NCBI GenBank assembly: GCA_963677825.2 | Contig: CAXXEF010000001.1 | Location: 1,488,001 to 1,552,000, forward strand | Length of the DNA: 64,000 nucleotides | Source of the DNA: Sporobacter sp963677825 | GTDB lineage: Bacteria; Bacillota; Clostridia; Oscillospirales; Oscillospiraceae | Direction: 5' to 3' | Shown here: one piece after another, positions 25,919-33,840 of the stretch | How the letters are laid out: the number at the start of each line of letters is the position of its first letter | How positions within the stretch are numbered: the first letter of the stretch is position 1 | Program-made: the position numbers and the translations under genes | Notes under the pieces: generated by a model | What the model saw: the letters and a program-made list of their open reading frames with translations, nothing else | Database searches by the model: none | Told to the model about the DNA's origin: nothing

Positions 25919-27355
25919 ATGCAAGAATACAACATGCTCATCGGCGGAAGCTGGACGCGCGCCGACGACGACAAAACGTTCGTCACTGTTAACCCCGCGA
26001 CCAGCGAAGTATTTGCCCGCGTGCCGCTGGCCGGCAAATCCGATGTCGACCGCGCCGTCAGCGCCGCCCGCGCGGCGCTTCCCTCATGGTCTGGTCTGAA
26101 GCAGTCTGCACGCACTGCGATGATGAACAAAATTGCCGCCGTCATCCGTGAAAACGCCGAGGAACTGGCCGTGTGCGACATGCACGAGCACGGCACCCCA
26201 TTTAATGACGCCTACGGCATTGTTATGGGTGCGGCTGAAAAATTCGAATATAACGGTGATATCGCACAGGCGCTCATGGGCACGCACATCCCAATGGAAT
26301 CAGGTAAGCTCTCGTATTTCAGACGCGAGCCGTTCGGTGTTGCAGGCCTGATCATTCCGTGGAACTTGCCGATCATCGTCACCTGCGTCAAGCTCTCGGC
26401 TGTCATTGCCGTGGGCAACACGTGCGTCGTCAAGCCGCCGAGTATTAACTCCTCAACGATTTTAAAGCTGGCCGAGATTATCCAGAAAGCCGGATTGCCC
26501 GATGGCGTACTCAACGTCGTCACCGGACCGGGCGGTGCCGTCGGCGAGGCGATCGCCACACACCCCGGCATTGATATTATCGGCTTTACCGGCAGCAGCG
26601 AAACCGGCAAGGACGTCCTGCGCCACGCTGCCGGCACCGTCAAAAAGTGCGTCATGGAGCTCGGCGGCAATAATCCCGTCGTCATCAGGCCAGACGCCGA
26701 CCTTGACGCCGCTGTCAAGGTACTCGGAACCCGGCAATACAACAATTCCGGCCAGCACTGCTCCGGACCGGGCCGCTATTACGTCCATGAAAAGGTTTAC
26801 GAGGCGTTTTTAAAGAAGTTTGCCGATTTCGCCAAAAACGTTAAGGTCGGCGACCCGGCTGAAAAGGGCACATTTATGGGGCCTGTTGTAAGTAACACAC
26901 ATCAGAGCAAGGTCGAGGGATACATCGACGGCGCCGTTAAGGAAGGCGCGACACTCTACTTTCAGCAGAAAAAATCCGACGCGCATAAAAACGGATTTTT
27001 CGTCATGCCAACGATCATCTCGGACGTAACACACGATATGACAATCGCGCGTGAGGAGGTCTTCGGTCCGGTTGCCGTGATGCTCAAATACACGGATGAT
27101 GACGATATCATCGCACTTTGCAACGATTCGCCGTTTGGTCTTTGCGCGCATTTGTGGTCGGCGGACATTCAGACACTGCTGAAAATGTCTGAAGCACTGC
27201 GCGTCGGCAGTGTCTTCATCAACTGCCAGACGCTGACGAACGAGCAGGCATGGGGTACGTCCGTCAAGCAAAGCGGACTGGGTAAAGAAGGCGGCCTTTT
27301 GGGTCTGGCGGAGTTTACCGAGCTTAAAATGGTCACCATCGACTATAGCGTTTAG
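25919..27355 (+). CDS. NAD(P)-dependent aldehyde dehydrogenase (first of pair)
   Basis: A 478-residue aldehyde dehydrogenase. The nucleotide fold is shown by IIPWNLP and FTGSSETGKDV, the catalytic Glu lies in MELGGNNPV, and the nucleophilic Cys in NSGQHCSGPG. The C-terminal oligomerisation strand (EFTELKMVTIDYSV) is complete. It is full length. The substrate cannot be read from the sequence. GGAGGTAACAT precedes ATG 25919. A second, different aldehyde dehydrogenase follows after 17 bases, so the two are co-transcribed. Confidence 0.92.
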   Translation: MQEYNMLIGGSWTRADDDKTFVTVNPATSEVFARVPLAGKSDVDRAVSAARAALPSWSGLKQSARTAMMNKIAAVIRENAEELAVCDMHEHGTPFNDAYGIVMGAAEKFEYNGDIAQALMGTHIPMESGKLSYFRREPFGVAGLIIPWNLPIIVTCVKLSAVIAVGNTCVVKPPSINSSTILKLAEIIQKAGLPDGVLNVVTGPGGAVGEAIATHPGIDIIGFTGSSETGKDVLRHAAGTVKKCVMELGGNNPVVIRPDADLDAAVKVLGTRQYNNSGQHCSGPGRYYVHEKVYEAFLKKFADFAKNVKVGDPAEKGTFMGPVVSNTHQSKVEGYIDGAVKEGATLYFQQKKSDAHKNGFFVMPTIISDVTHDMTIAREEVFGPVAVMLKYTDDDDIIALCNDSPFGLCAHLWSADIQTLLKMSEALRVGSVFINCQTLTNEQAWGTSVKQSGLGKEGGLLGLAEFTELKMVTIDYSV

Positions 27356-27372
27356 GGCCGGAGGATACAATC

Positions 27373-28869
27373 ATGGATTTTATGGATCAAACGTTTCTCA
27401 ACCTCATCGACGGTCAGCTTGTTCCCGCGCAAAAGGGCGGCACGATGAATATCGTCAACCCTGCCAGCGGCAACGTCGTCGCTGTCGTACCCAAGTGCAC
27501 CGTCGAGGACGTGGAGCTGGCTGTCGCGGCCGCCAAACGCGTAAAAAACGCATGGAAAAACACCTACATCGGCGACCGCGCGAAGCTGCTGTATAAGCTC
27601 GGCGCCATCATTGAGTCGCACGCCGAGGAGCTCGTGCCGATGGAAACGGCGCAGTACGGCGGTCCGGTCAGTAAGACGCGCATCTTTGACATCCCTGCCG
27701 CCGTCGACGAGTTTGAGCTGATGGCCGGCATGGGCCGCAGTATCACCGGCAATACCATCGCCGCCGACCCGAACGCCCGCGTCATGACGCTCCGCGAACC
27801 GTATGGCGTCGTCGGGCTGATTACACCGTGGAATTTCCCGCTCGTCACAGCCGTTTCTAAGCTGGGCCCAGCGCTCGTAACCGGCAACACCGTCATCCTT
27901 AAGCCCCCGTCCTGCGCGCCGCTGACGGTCCTCAAGCTGGGCGAATACGCTCTCGAAGCAGGCTTTCCGCCCGGCGTGATCAACATCATCACCGGCCCCG
28001 GCTCGGAGGTCGGTGAGGCAATCGTGCGCCACCGTGACGTTGCAAAAATCAGCTTTACCGGCGACAGCCAGGTCGGCAAGCGCATCATGGAGATCGCCAG
28101 TCAGCAGGTCAAGCCCGTCGCGTCCGAGCTTGGCGGTAAAAACGCCGTAATTATTCTGGACGACGCCGAGCTCGATAATGTCGTCGAGACGGCGACGTAC
28201 TCGGCCTTCTTCAATTCCGGGCAAAACTGCGGCTCGCCAAGCCGATTTTACGTCCAGGAGGGCATATACGACGCCTTCGTCAGCCGTTTTGTTAAGGCCG
28301 CCGGTAAAATCATCGTCGGCGACCCGACAGACGAGAAGACAATGATGGGGCCGCTCGCCTACAACGCCTGCCGTGACACAGCCGAGTACTACATCAATTC
28401 AGCAAAAAAAGCCGGCAGCAAGTTGCTGCTCGGCGGTGAGCGGCCGACGGCGCCGGAGCTCAAAAACGGCGCATTCGTCATGCCGACGATATTTGAAGTT
28501 TACGACAATAAGCAGGAAATGATGCAGGAGGAAATCTTCGCGCCGGTCGTGGGCATTATGAAGATTAAAAACGCTGAGGAAGCGATCGACCTCGTCAACG
28601 ATTGCCGTTACGGCCTTTGCGCGTCCATCTGGACACTGGACTACCGCCGCGCGCTGCGCATGCTCGACAAGCTCGAGGTCGGCACAGTGTGGATCAATCA
28701 ACACCTCAAGATTGTGCCGGAAACGCCATGGGGTGGCTGCAAAGAGTCCGGCTGGACGAAAGAGAACTCGATGCTCGTCTATGATGAGTATACGTTCCAC
28801 AAACACGTATGGCTCGAACTCGGCGACAAGCCGCACACCTTCTGGGAAAACGAAATCGATCTGGCCTAG
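27373..28869 (+). CDS. NAD(P)-dependent aldehyde dehydrogenase (second of pair)
   Basis: A 498-residue aldehyde dehydrogenase with the same fold as its upstream neighbour but clearly diverged. It has TPWNFP, FTGDSQVGKR, the catalytic Glu in ASELGGKNAV and the nucleophilic Cys in NSGQNCGSPS. Having two paralogues in one operon hints at a heteromer or at two consecutive aldehyde oxidations; neither can be decided here. A PucR-type regulator gene lies convergently 620 bases downstream and may control the pair. The 3' gap contains the candidate toxin-antitoxin locus. Confidence 0.92.
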   Translation: MDFMDQTFLNLIDGQLVPAQKGGTMNIVNPASGNVVAVVPKCTVEDVELAVAAAKRVKNAWKNTYIGDRAKLLYKLGAIIESHAEELVPMETAQYGGPVSKTRIFDIPAAVDEFELMAGMGRSITGNTIAADPNARVMTLREPYGVVGLITPWNFPLVTAVSKLGPALVTGNTVILKPPSCAPLTVLKLGEYALEAGFPPGVINIITGPGSEVGEAIVRHRDVAKISFTGDSQVGKRIMEIASQQVKPVASELGGKNAVIILDDAELDNVVETATYSAFFNSGQNCGSPSRFYVQEGIYDAFVSRFVKAAGKIIVGDPTDEKTMMGPLAYNACRDTAEYYINSAKKAGSKLLLGGERPTAPELKNGAFVMPTIFEVYDNKQEMMQEEIFAPVVGIMKIKNAEEAIDLVNDCRYGLCASIWTLDYRRALRMLDKLEVGTVWINQHLKIVPETPWGGCKESGWTKENSMLVYDEYTFHKHVWLELGDKPHTFWENEIDLA

Positions 28870-28954
28870 AAACTCCCTTTATTATCCACAAGCAACTTTT
28901 GTTATTTCTCTGTTGTCTCTTGTTATTAAGTGTACCTTATAGTTGTCATTTTTC

Positions 28955-28994
28955 TTGCAATATAACCACTATACGTGTATACTACGTATAGTGG
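28955..28994 (+). promoter_or_regulatory. Convergent antisense promoter with large inverted repeat
   Basis: TTGCAA (28955-28960), 17-base spacer, TATACT (28978-28983). A perfect 11-base inverted repeat CCACTATACGT (28966-28976) / ACGTATAGTGG (28984-28994) covers the spacer and -10. Transcription would run into the 3' end of the small minus-strand gene at 29046-29159. Confidence 0.6.
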
Positions 28995-29085
28995 CTATTA
29001 AAAAGCAAAGAAGAGAGCTAATGCCCTCTTCTAAGCTGTCTAGGATCAGGAACGCTTGCTGCAACAAGCGTTCCTCACTTTTATG
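28990..29085 (+). ncRNA. Candidate antisense RNA to the 37-residue membrane peptide
   Basis: A transcript from the promoter at 28955-28983 would cross the minus-strand terminator and the last third of the peptide gene. It could stop at the perfect hairpin 29049-29074 (arms GGAACGCTTG / CAAGCGTTCC), which is followed by TCACTTTTATG. The length would be near 95 bases. The existence of this RNA is inferred from promoter and hairpin only. Confidence 0.4.
29000..29032 (-). terminator. Terminator of the 37-residue peptide gene
   Basis: On the minus strand AGAAGAGGGC / GCTCTCTTCT (29009-29032, one mismatch) around ATTA, followed by TTGCTTTTT. Confidence 0.75.
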
Positions 29086-29159
29086 TATAAAACATAAATA
29101 GCGAGGAATTTTTCCGCGACCCCTAGCACCGTCATAACGATATCGAGGGTAACGTTCAT
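29046..29159 (-). CDS. 37-residue hydrophobic peptide, candidate type I toxin
   Basis: A 37-residue ORF: an N-terminal MNVTLDIVMTVLG, a hydrophobic stretch through AEKFLAIYVLYIK, and a basic, Cys-containing tail ending CCSKRS. It has its own promoter (29256-29284), a ribosome site AAAGGAGAG five bases from the ATG, a leader of about 90 bases in which TCGTAAGA and TCTTACGA can pair next to the ribosome site, and a terminator. A convergent promoter overlaps its 3' end. Short single-span peptide, folded leader and antisense promoter are the hallmarks of TxpA/BsrG-like type I toxins. Toxicity is untested, and sequence similarity to a known toxin is not claimed. Confidence 0.6.
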   Translation of the reverse strand: MNVTLDIVMTVLGVAEKFLAIYVLYIKVRNACCSKRS

Positions 29160-29221
29160 TTGTACTCTCCTTTCGTAAGATTTGAGGGAAGACCCCCTGC
29201 CGCGGAATCTTATGCCCATTT

Positions 29222-29284
29222 CTTACGATTGGAGACGTGTCCTGATCTGTGGTTATTTTATCACAGCATACATAGCCTTTCAAG
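29222..29284 (-). promoter_or_regulatory. Promoter and folded leader of the 37-residue peptide gene
   Basis: Minus-strand TTGAAA (29279-29284), 17-base spacer, TAAAAT (29256-29261). In the leader, 29222-29229 (TCTTACGA) is complementary to 29173-29180 (TCGTAAGA), which borders the ribosome site at 29164-29172. Confidence 0.6.
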
Positions 29285-29320
29285 TTTATAACGCGCTCGT
29301 ACAAAGTGATACAATATTCA

Positions 29321-29405
29321 CTATCGAGCACTATTGCGCACTATTGCGCACTATTGCGCACTATTGAGCATAGGCATCTTATCCTAATTTGTTATCCTAA
29401 TTTGT
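29321..29405. repeat. Two short tandem repeats
   Basis: Five 10-base units at 29321-29370 (ACTATCGAGC, three ACTATTGCGC, ACTATTGAGC), then a perfect 13-base duplication of TTATCCTAATTTG at 29380-29405. They lie upstream of the peptide gene's promoter on the minus strand. The unit length matches about one DNA helical turn. Confidence 0.8.
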
Positions 29406-29467
29406 AATTTCTACTATTCTCATAAATAATTACTATATTTTTGTTCACAATAACCATGCCATCGTAC

Positions 29468-29494
29468 AAAAAGCCGCCCTTTCGGGCGGCTTTT
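29468..29494. terminator. Terminator of the PucR-type gene
   Basis: Arms AAAAGCCGCCC / GGGCGGCTTTT around TTTC, T-rich on both strands. Confidence 0.85.
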
Positions 29495-30792
29495 CATCGC
29501 TCTGCTTCCGGGACAGGCAGCGGCTCGCAAGGCCGCTTCGTCTTTTTATCAAACTCCAACAGGCGGAACGACAGCTCGAGCATTTGAACAACGTCGTAAT
29601 CGTCGAAGCTGACGTCCATGATCTCCTCAATACGCTTGAGATGATACACCATTGTATTGCGGTGTAAGTGCAGCTCATTGGCGGCGTTGGTGATGTTTTT
29701 AAAGTGGCGCAGATACGTGTAGAGACTCTCCATATAGCTCGTACCGTACTCGCGATCGTACGCGAGCAGCACGTCAAGCGCGGGGTGCACGAACTTACTG
29801 ACGCCTCCAGCTGCGTCGGCGCAGGCTTGGGCAACCGTGTACACCGCATACTCGCCGTATGTATATAAATGCCGGTCAGCGTCGAGGCGGCGGCCGATCC
29901 GCATCGCGTCGAGCGCTTGTTCATAGTATAGGCGCAGATTGATCGGGCTGACGCACCGCCGGCTGATGCCGCAGTGGATACCGTATTTGGCTAGAAAAGC
30001 CGCCAACCGGCCAAGCTCGTCACCGAAATAATCCTTGACGCGCTGTGTACTGCTGGCCGTCATCACGATCTTGTTTTCATAAATGAGCGCGCGGCCGCCG
30101 CTGATCATGTTTTCAAGCATGTCGCGCATATAACGTAATGAGTACTGGCTGCTGTCGTAGTCACGCAGATCAAACACAAATACATAAATATTTTTCTTGA
30201 AATTGAGGCCCAGCACCCGTGCGCGCTCGTTGATCGATTTCGGATCCACCATGTTTTCTTCAAGGAGATTCCAGATGAAGTCCTCGTACATCATGCCGCG
30301 CGAATACTGCTGGAACTGATTTTTCTGCAGCTCGGCTGATACTGCTTCGCTAAGCATCTTCAGCAGATGCGCATCATTGCTCTCAAACGGTCTGGCGTAT
30401 TCGATAACCGATATCGTCGCCACGCTGCGCTCACCGACGGTAATCTTGGAAAACATCCGCGGATACCGCATATCCGCGCTCTTCCAAATAAACGGGCTGA
30501 CGCTCTGCTCAATTCGATCGGCCAGCTTATCTTGTATACCGGCCGCGACAGAATCGGACGACAACATCCCCGTCGTCGTCAGCTCGACCCAGTCTTTATC
30601 GTCGGGAACGGCAATCTCCGTCGTCATCGCCAGCGCCTTCCAGCTCTTGTCGGTGACGATGATCGGATTGTTCAGCCGGCTGTAGCCGATGGACAAAAGC
30701 CTGCGCATCGCGCCGCTCTCCCCGGCCAGCGCAGCAAGCAGCTCGGTCGTGAATCCAACTTCCTGCTCCTGCGTTATATAGCTTTCGCTCAC
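29494..30792 (-). CDS. PucR/CdaR-family transcriptional regulator
   Basis: A 432-residue regulator. The N-terminal 150 residues are a sensory region of unknown ligand, the middle carries a GGDEF-like PucR region (VFVFDLRDYDSSQYSLRYM), and the C-terminus has the PucR-type helix-turn-helix (ANELHLHRNTMVYHLKRIEE, near 370-395). The family controls purine, sugar-acid or amino-acid catabolic genes. Here the nearest catabolic target is the aldehyde dehydrogenase operon. On the minus strand, an extended -10 (TGGTATAAT, core at 30846-30851) is present upstream. Confidence 0.88.
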   Translation of the reverse strand: MSESYITQEQEVGFTTELLAALAGESGAMRRLLSIGYSRLNNPIIVTDKSWKALAMTTEIAVPDDKDWVELTTTGMLSSDSVAAGIQDKLADRIEQSVSPFIWKSADMRYPRMFSKITVGERSVATISVIEYARPFESNDAHLLKMLSEAVSAELQKNQFQQYSRGMMYEDFIWNLLEENMVDPKSINERARVLGLNFKKNIYVFVFDLRDYDSSQYSLRYMRDMLENMISGGRALIYENKIVMTASSTQRVKDYFGDELGRLAAFLAKYGIHCGISRRCVSPINLRLYYEQALDAMRIGRRLDADRHLYTYGEYAVYTVAQACADAAGGVSKFVHPALDVLLAYDREYGTSYMESLYTYLRHFKNITNAANELHLHRNTMVYHLKRIEEIMDVSFDDYDVVQMLELSFRLLEFDKKTKRPCEPLPVPEAER

Positions 30793-31034
30793 AGCATTTC
30801 CCTCCTATAACTGCGGTTGCTTAAAGTTCCTGCTTGCTGCAACCCATTATACCATAAGCGGTGTACACAAGTGTAATAGATTATTCCGCCACGTTTTACA
30901 CCGTGCGTGTTGACAGAATGCGCTAAAGCATTTAATGTTAATTCGTAGTGATTTGCTCGGCATGTATGATATCTGCGCGCTGACCGCACCGACATGCCGG
31001 TGCCGCATAGCCGATTGAGGGAGGAAAAGCTGTA

Positions 31035-33536
31035 ATGCGCATATGGTATTTGATACGCGGCGGCGTTCAAACCGGTCCATTTACAGAGCAAGAGCTTCTG
31101 AACATGCTGGCCGGAGGCGGCCTGTTCCCGCAGGATGTTTTCATCGATTCCAGAAACGGGCGACGGTATGACATCGATAAGGCGATTAAGATATGGCGTA
31201 AAACAGCCGGACGGGGGCCGAAAAAGAAGCGGACGGGTCTCATTGTCTTCTTGATCATCGTCGCGCTGATCGGCGGCTTCATTACATACAAGGTGCTCAC
31301 ACGCACGAGCGATATGCTCACGCTCGGCGACGTCACACCGGTCACGACGCAGTCCGTCTCGACCGGCGGCGGTACGATCGCCGTAACCGGCGGCAGCCTC
31401 GACGGGCTCGTACTTGACGTACCGGCCGGGGCGTATACGCAGGACACGCCATTTGAAATAAGCACCCGCCCGATCGACGATCACAAATTCGGCGAGCTGT
31501 TCGATCCGGCAACACCGCTTATTTCCATCGACAACGGCGACGTTTTCGCTGAAGAGGCCGTCGCGGTCACCATCCCGATCGAAAAATCCGATAACGAGTT
31601 CGCGATGGGATTTTACTACGACATCAAAACCGGCGAACTGGAGGGCATCCCGCTCATTTCGCTCGACAATAATCAGATCACGCTGTATACAAGCCACTTC
31701 TGCGAAATCGTCGTGTCCAAGGTCGAGCTGACAAAGCTTGACGATCTGGAGGTCATCACAGGCTTTCAGCCCGGGATCGACGACTGGCAGTTTACTAATT
31801 ACGGCTCGTTTATCGCCCGCGGCGGCCACTGTGCCGGCCAGTCGATCACGGCTATGTGGTATTTTAACGAAATGTATCAGCGGCAAAACGCGCCGAGGCT
31901 GTACGGACTATATGATAACTTCGGCTACGACGTAACGACGAGCCGCTTCTGGCGTGACGACAACGAGGCCTATCGTTTCGCCTCGGTCATTCAGAATAAA
32001 ATCAGCTGGGACAGTAAGCTCCGCGTAGAACAAAGGCAGCTGTCCAAGGCGTACCCGGTCTGGTCGATGAACGCTTTTGTTTATGCCATGCAGATGACCG
32101 GGCAGCCGCAGTACGTCGCCGTCTGGGGGCAGAAAACAAAAGCGGACGGCACGGTCGACAGCGGCGGGCACGCGCTCGTGGCATACGCCGTGATGGGCAA
32201 CACGATCTTTATCGCCGACCCGAATTATCCCGGCAAAACGGACCGGACGATCACCTTTAACGGCACAGGCTTCGACACGTACTCCTCCGGCCAGAATGCC
32301 GCGGCCATCGAAAACGGGGACGACTTCCCTTACAGCGGCGTTTACTACATTGGCCAGTCGGCAATGATCAACAACGCCGCCATCAAAGAAGAGTTCGACA
32401 AGCTGCACACGCTGGCAGTCGGTGACGACGAGTTCCCGGCTTGCAGTTATCAATACTTAAAGTCTAAGGACGACCAAGGAAACACGGTCTGGGAGGACAT
32501 GACGGCTGAACTGTCGCTGGACACGCAGACGATTGTTGAAAATCTCGGCGAAGGCTATGCCGACAAACTGCGTCTGTGCGTCCAGACACCGTATAACGAC
32601 CTAAACGTTTACTTATACATCGGCCTCAACGACGCCGTCGTCAAGCAGCAGTCCGGCACAGACCAGTACGGCCGCGCCTATTTTACAATTGATCTGGAAC
32701 CGGGCATCAACGACATCGGTTTGTACACCTGTAAGCTTGTTACAACCTCCGCCGGTTATCAGGCAGATAAATTCATCGAGTTCCAGCGCTTCCGCGTAGA
32801 TTACAACCAGACCGTCGACCTGCGCTTTGACGATAACCCCTACGACGTGATCTGCAACGCTGAAGCCGTCTTCTCCGTGACGGCCAGGGCCGCGCCGCCG
32901 GACGTCTCGTACGTCTGGGAATTCGGCAACGGCGACACGCTGCAAACAACCGAGCCGACCGTCCAGTACGCTTACGCACAAAAGGGCGACTACACAATGT
33001 CCTGCAAGCTCATCAAAAACGCCGACGGCAAGGTACTCGGCGAGGCGCAGGCGCAGGTCAACGCGCTTGACCTCTACGGCAACTGGAATTTCTCGTACCG
33101 CATCACGGAGTCTAAGGCCGTCGACAGTTTGATCAACATGATTGTCGATATCTTCGTCAAGTTTTTCCAGGCAATCTTCCCGGATGCAGACATCAATAAT
33201 GATTATAGTTTCACACTCAAAGGCACCACCGTTTACGGTACGATGTACGTCATACAGTCGGATGACGACGTTTTACCGGAATATGAGGACGTCTCCGTCT
33301 TGGTGCAGCTGCGGCAGGAATGGTGCAACAACGACGTCGTGGAGGTCTCGCAGGAGCTGATCCCCGGCTACATGGTCATCGATGGCGACAGTGTTGAGAT
33401 TCATTTGACCTTCGACGACGAAGACGGCAACCTGGCCTCGGCGATGGCTTTTAAAGGTCAGCTCAGTAACCACTATATCTGGGGCACGTTCAACGCGGGC
33501 GGTCTGATGCGCGGCACGTTCAGCGCCAGAAAATAA
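31035..33536 (+). CDS. GYF-TM-ZU5-like-cysteine peptidase-PKD surface protein
   Basis: An 833-residue membrane-anchored protein. Residues 1-58 are a GYF_2-type domain (IWYLIRGGVQTGPFTEQEL) inside the cell, followed by a basic stretch and one membrane helix (about 68-88). Outside come a ZU5-like beta domain (about 110-225; GGTIAVTGG, VPAGAYTQDTPF) and a papain/C39-like domain with probable nucleophile Cys266 (GGHCAGQS), His379 (SGGHALVAY) and Asp395 (IADPNYPG). A PKD domain follows near 610-690 (YVWEFGNGDTLQTTEPTVQY), and the C-terminal domain of about 140 residues is unknown. It is monocistronic, with AGGGAGG before the ATG. The target of the peptidase is unknown. Confidence 0.82.
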   Translation: MRIWYLIRGGVQTGPFTEQELLNMLAGGGLFPQDVFIDSRNGRRYDIDKAIKIWRKTAGRGPKKKRTGLIVFLIIVALIGGFITYKVLTRTSDMLTLGDVTPVTTQSVSTGGGTIAVTGGSLDGLVLDVPAGAYTQDTPFEISTRPIDDHKFGELFDPATPLISIDNGDVFAEEAVAVTIPIEKSDNEFAMGFYYDIKTGELEGIPLISLDNNQITLYTSHFCEIVVSKVELTKLDDLEVITGFQPGIDDWQFTNYGSFIARGGHCAGQSITAMWYFNEMYQRQNAPRLYGLYDNFGYDVTTSRFWRDDNEAYRFASVIQNKISWDSKLRVEQRQLSKAYPVWSMNAFVYAMQMTGQPQYVAVWGQKTKADGTVDSGGHALVAYAVMGNTIFIADPNYPGKTDRTITFNGTGFDTYSSGQNAAAIENGDDFPYSGVYYIGQSAMINNAAIKEEFDKLHTLAVGDDEFPACSYQYLKSKDDQGNTVWEDMTAELSLDTQTIVENLGEGYADKLRLCVQTPYNDLNVYLYIGLNDAVVKQQSGTDQYGRAYFTIDLEPGINDIGLYTCKLVTTSAGYQADKFIEFQRFRVDYNQTVDLRFDDNPYDVICNAEAVFSVTARAAPPDVSYVWEFGNGDTLQTTEPTVQYAYAQKGDYTMSCKLIKNADGKVLGEAQAQVNALDLYGNWNFSYRITESKAVDSLINMIVDIFVKFFQAIFPDADINNDYSFTLKGTTVYGTMYVIQSDDDVLPEYEDVSVLVQLRQEWCNNDVVEVSQELIPGYMVIDGDSVEIHLTFDDEDGNLASAMAFKGQLSNHYIWGTFNAGGLMRGTFSARK

Positions 33537-33544
33537 CCCAACCA

Positions 33545-33576
33545 AAAAGAAGACGGCATAAGCCGTCTTCTTTTTT
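33545..33576. terminator. Bidirectional terminator between surface-protein gene and copZ
   Basis: Arms AAGAAGACGGC / GCCGTCTTCTT around ATAA, with A/T runs on each side. Confidence 0.85.
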
Positions 33577-33591
33577 GCGTTACATTACGTT

Positions 33592-33798
33592 TTATACAAC
33601 GTCGTATCCCTGCTCCTCAATCGCTTCTTTGACCTGCTGCGTGCTCACGGCAGACGGGTCAAGCTCGACCGTAACAGTCTTGCCTTCTAGGCTGACGTCA
33701 ACGCTTGCGACGCCGCTGAGCGCGTCGACAGCCTTTTTGACCCGATTTTCACAATGCGCGCACGACATACCCTCGACATTTAATACGATTTTTTCCAT
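33592..33798 (-). CDS. copZ: Copper chaperone CopZ
   Basis: A 68-residue heavy-metal-associated domain with the metal site GMSCAHC and the beta-alpha-beta-beta-alpha-beta pattern. It would carry Cu(I) to the CopA pump encoded 42 bases upstream in the same operon. The ribosome site AAAGGAG is clear. Confidence 0.93.
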   Translation of the reverse strand: MEKIVLNVEGMSCAHCENRVKKAVDALSGVASVDVSLEGKTVTVELDPSAVSTQQVKEAIEEQGYDVV

Positions 33799-33840
33799 AT
33801 CATCGGCTCCTTTAGATAAATAATAGCTTTTTTACACGTT

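Noticed and set aside
29321..29370. Five 10-base repeats looked at as a CRISPR-like array
   Set aside because: The units are contiguous, with no spacers, and far too short; there are no cas genes nearby.
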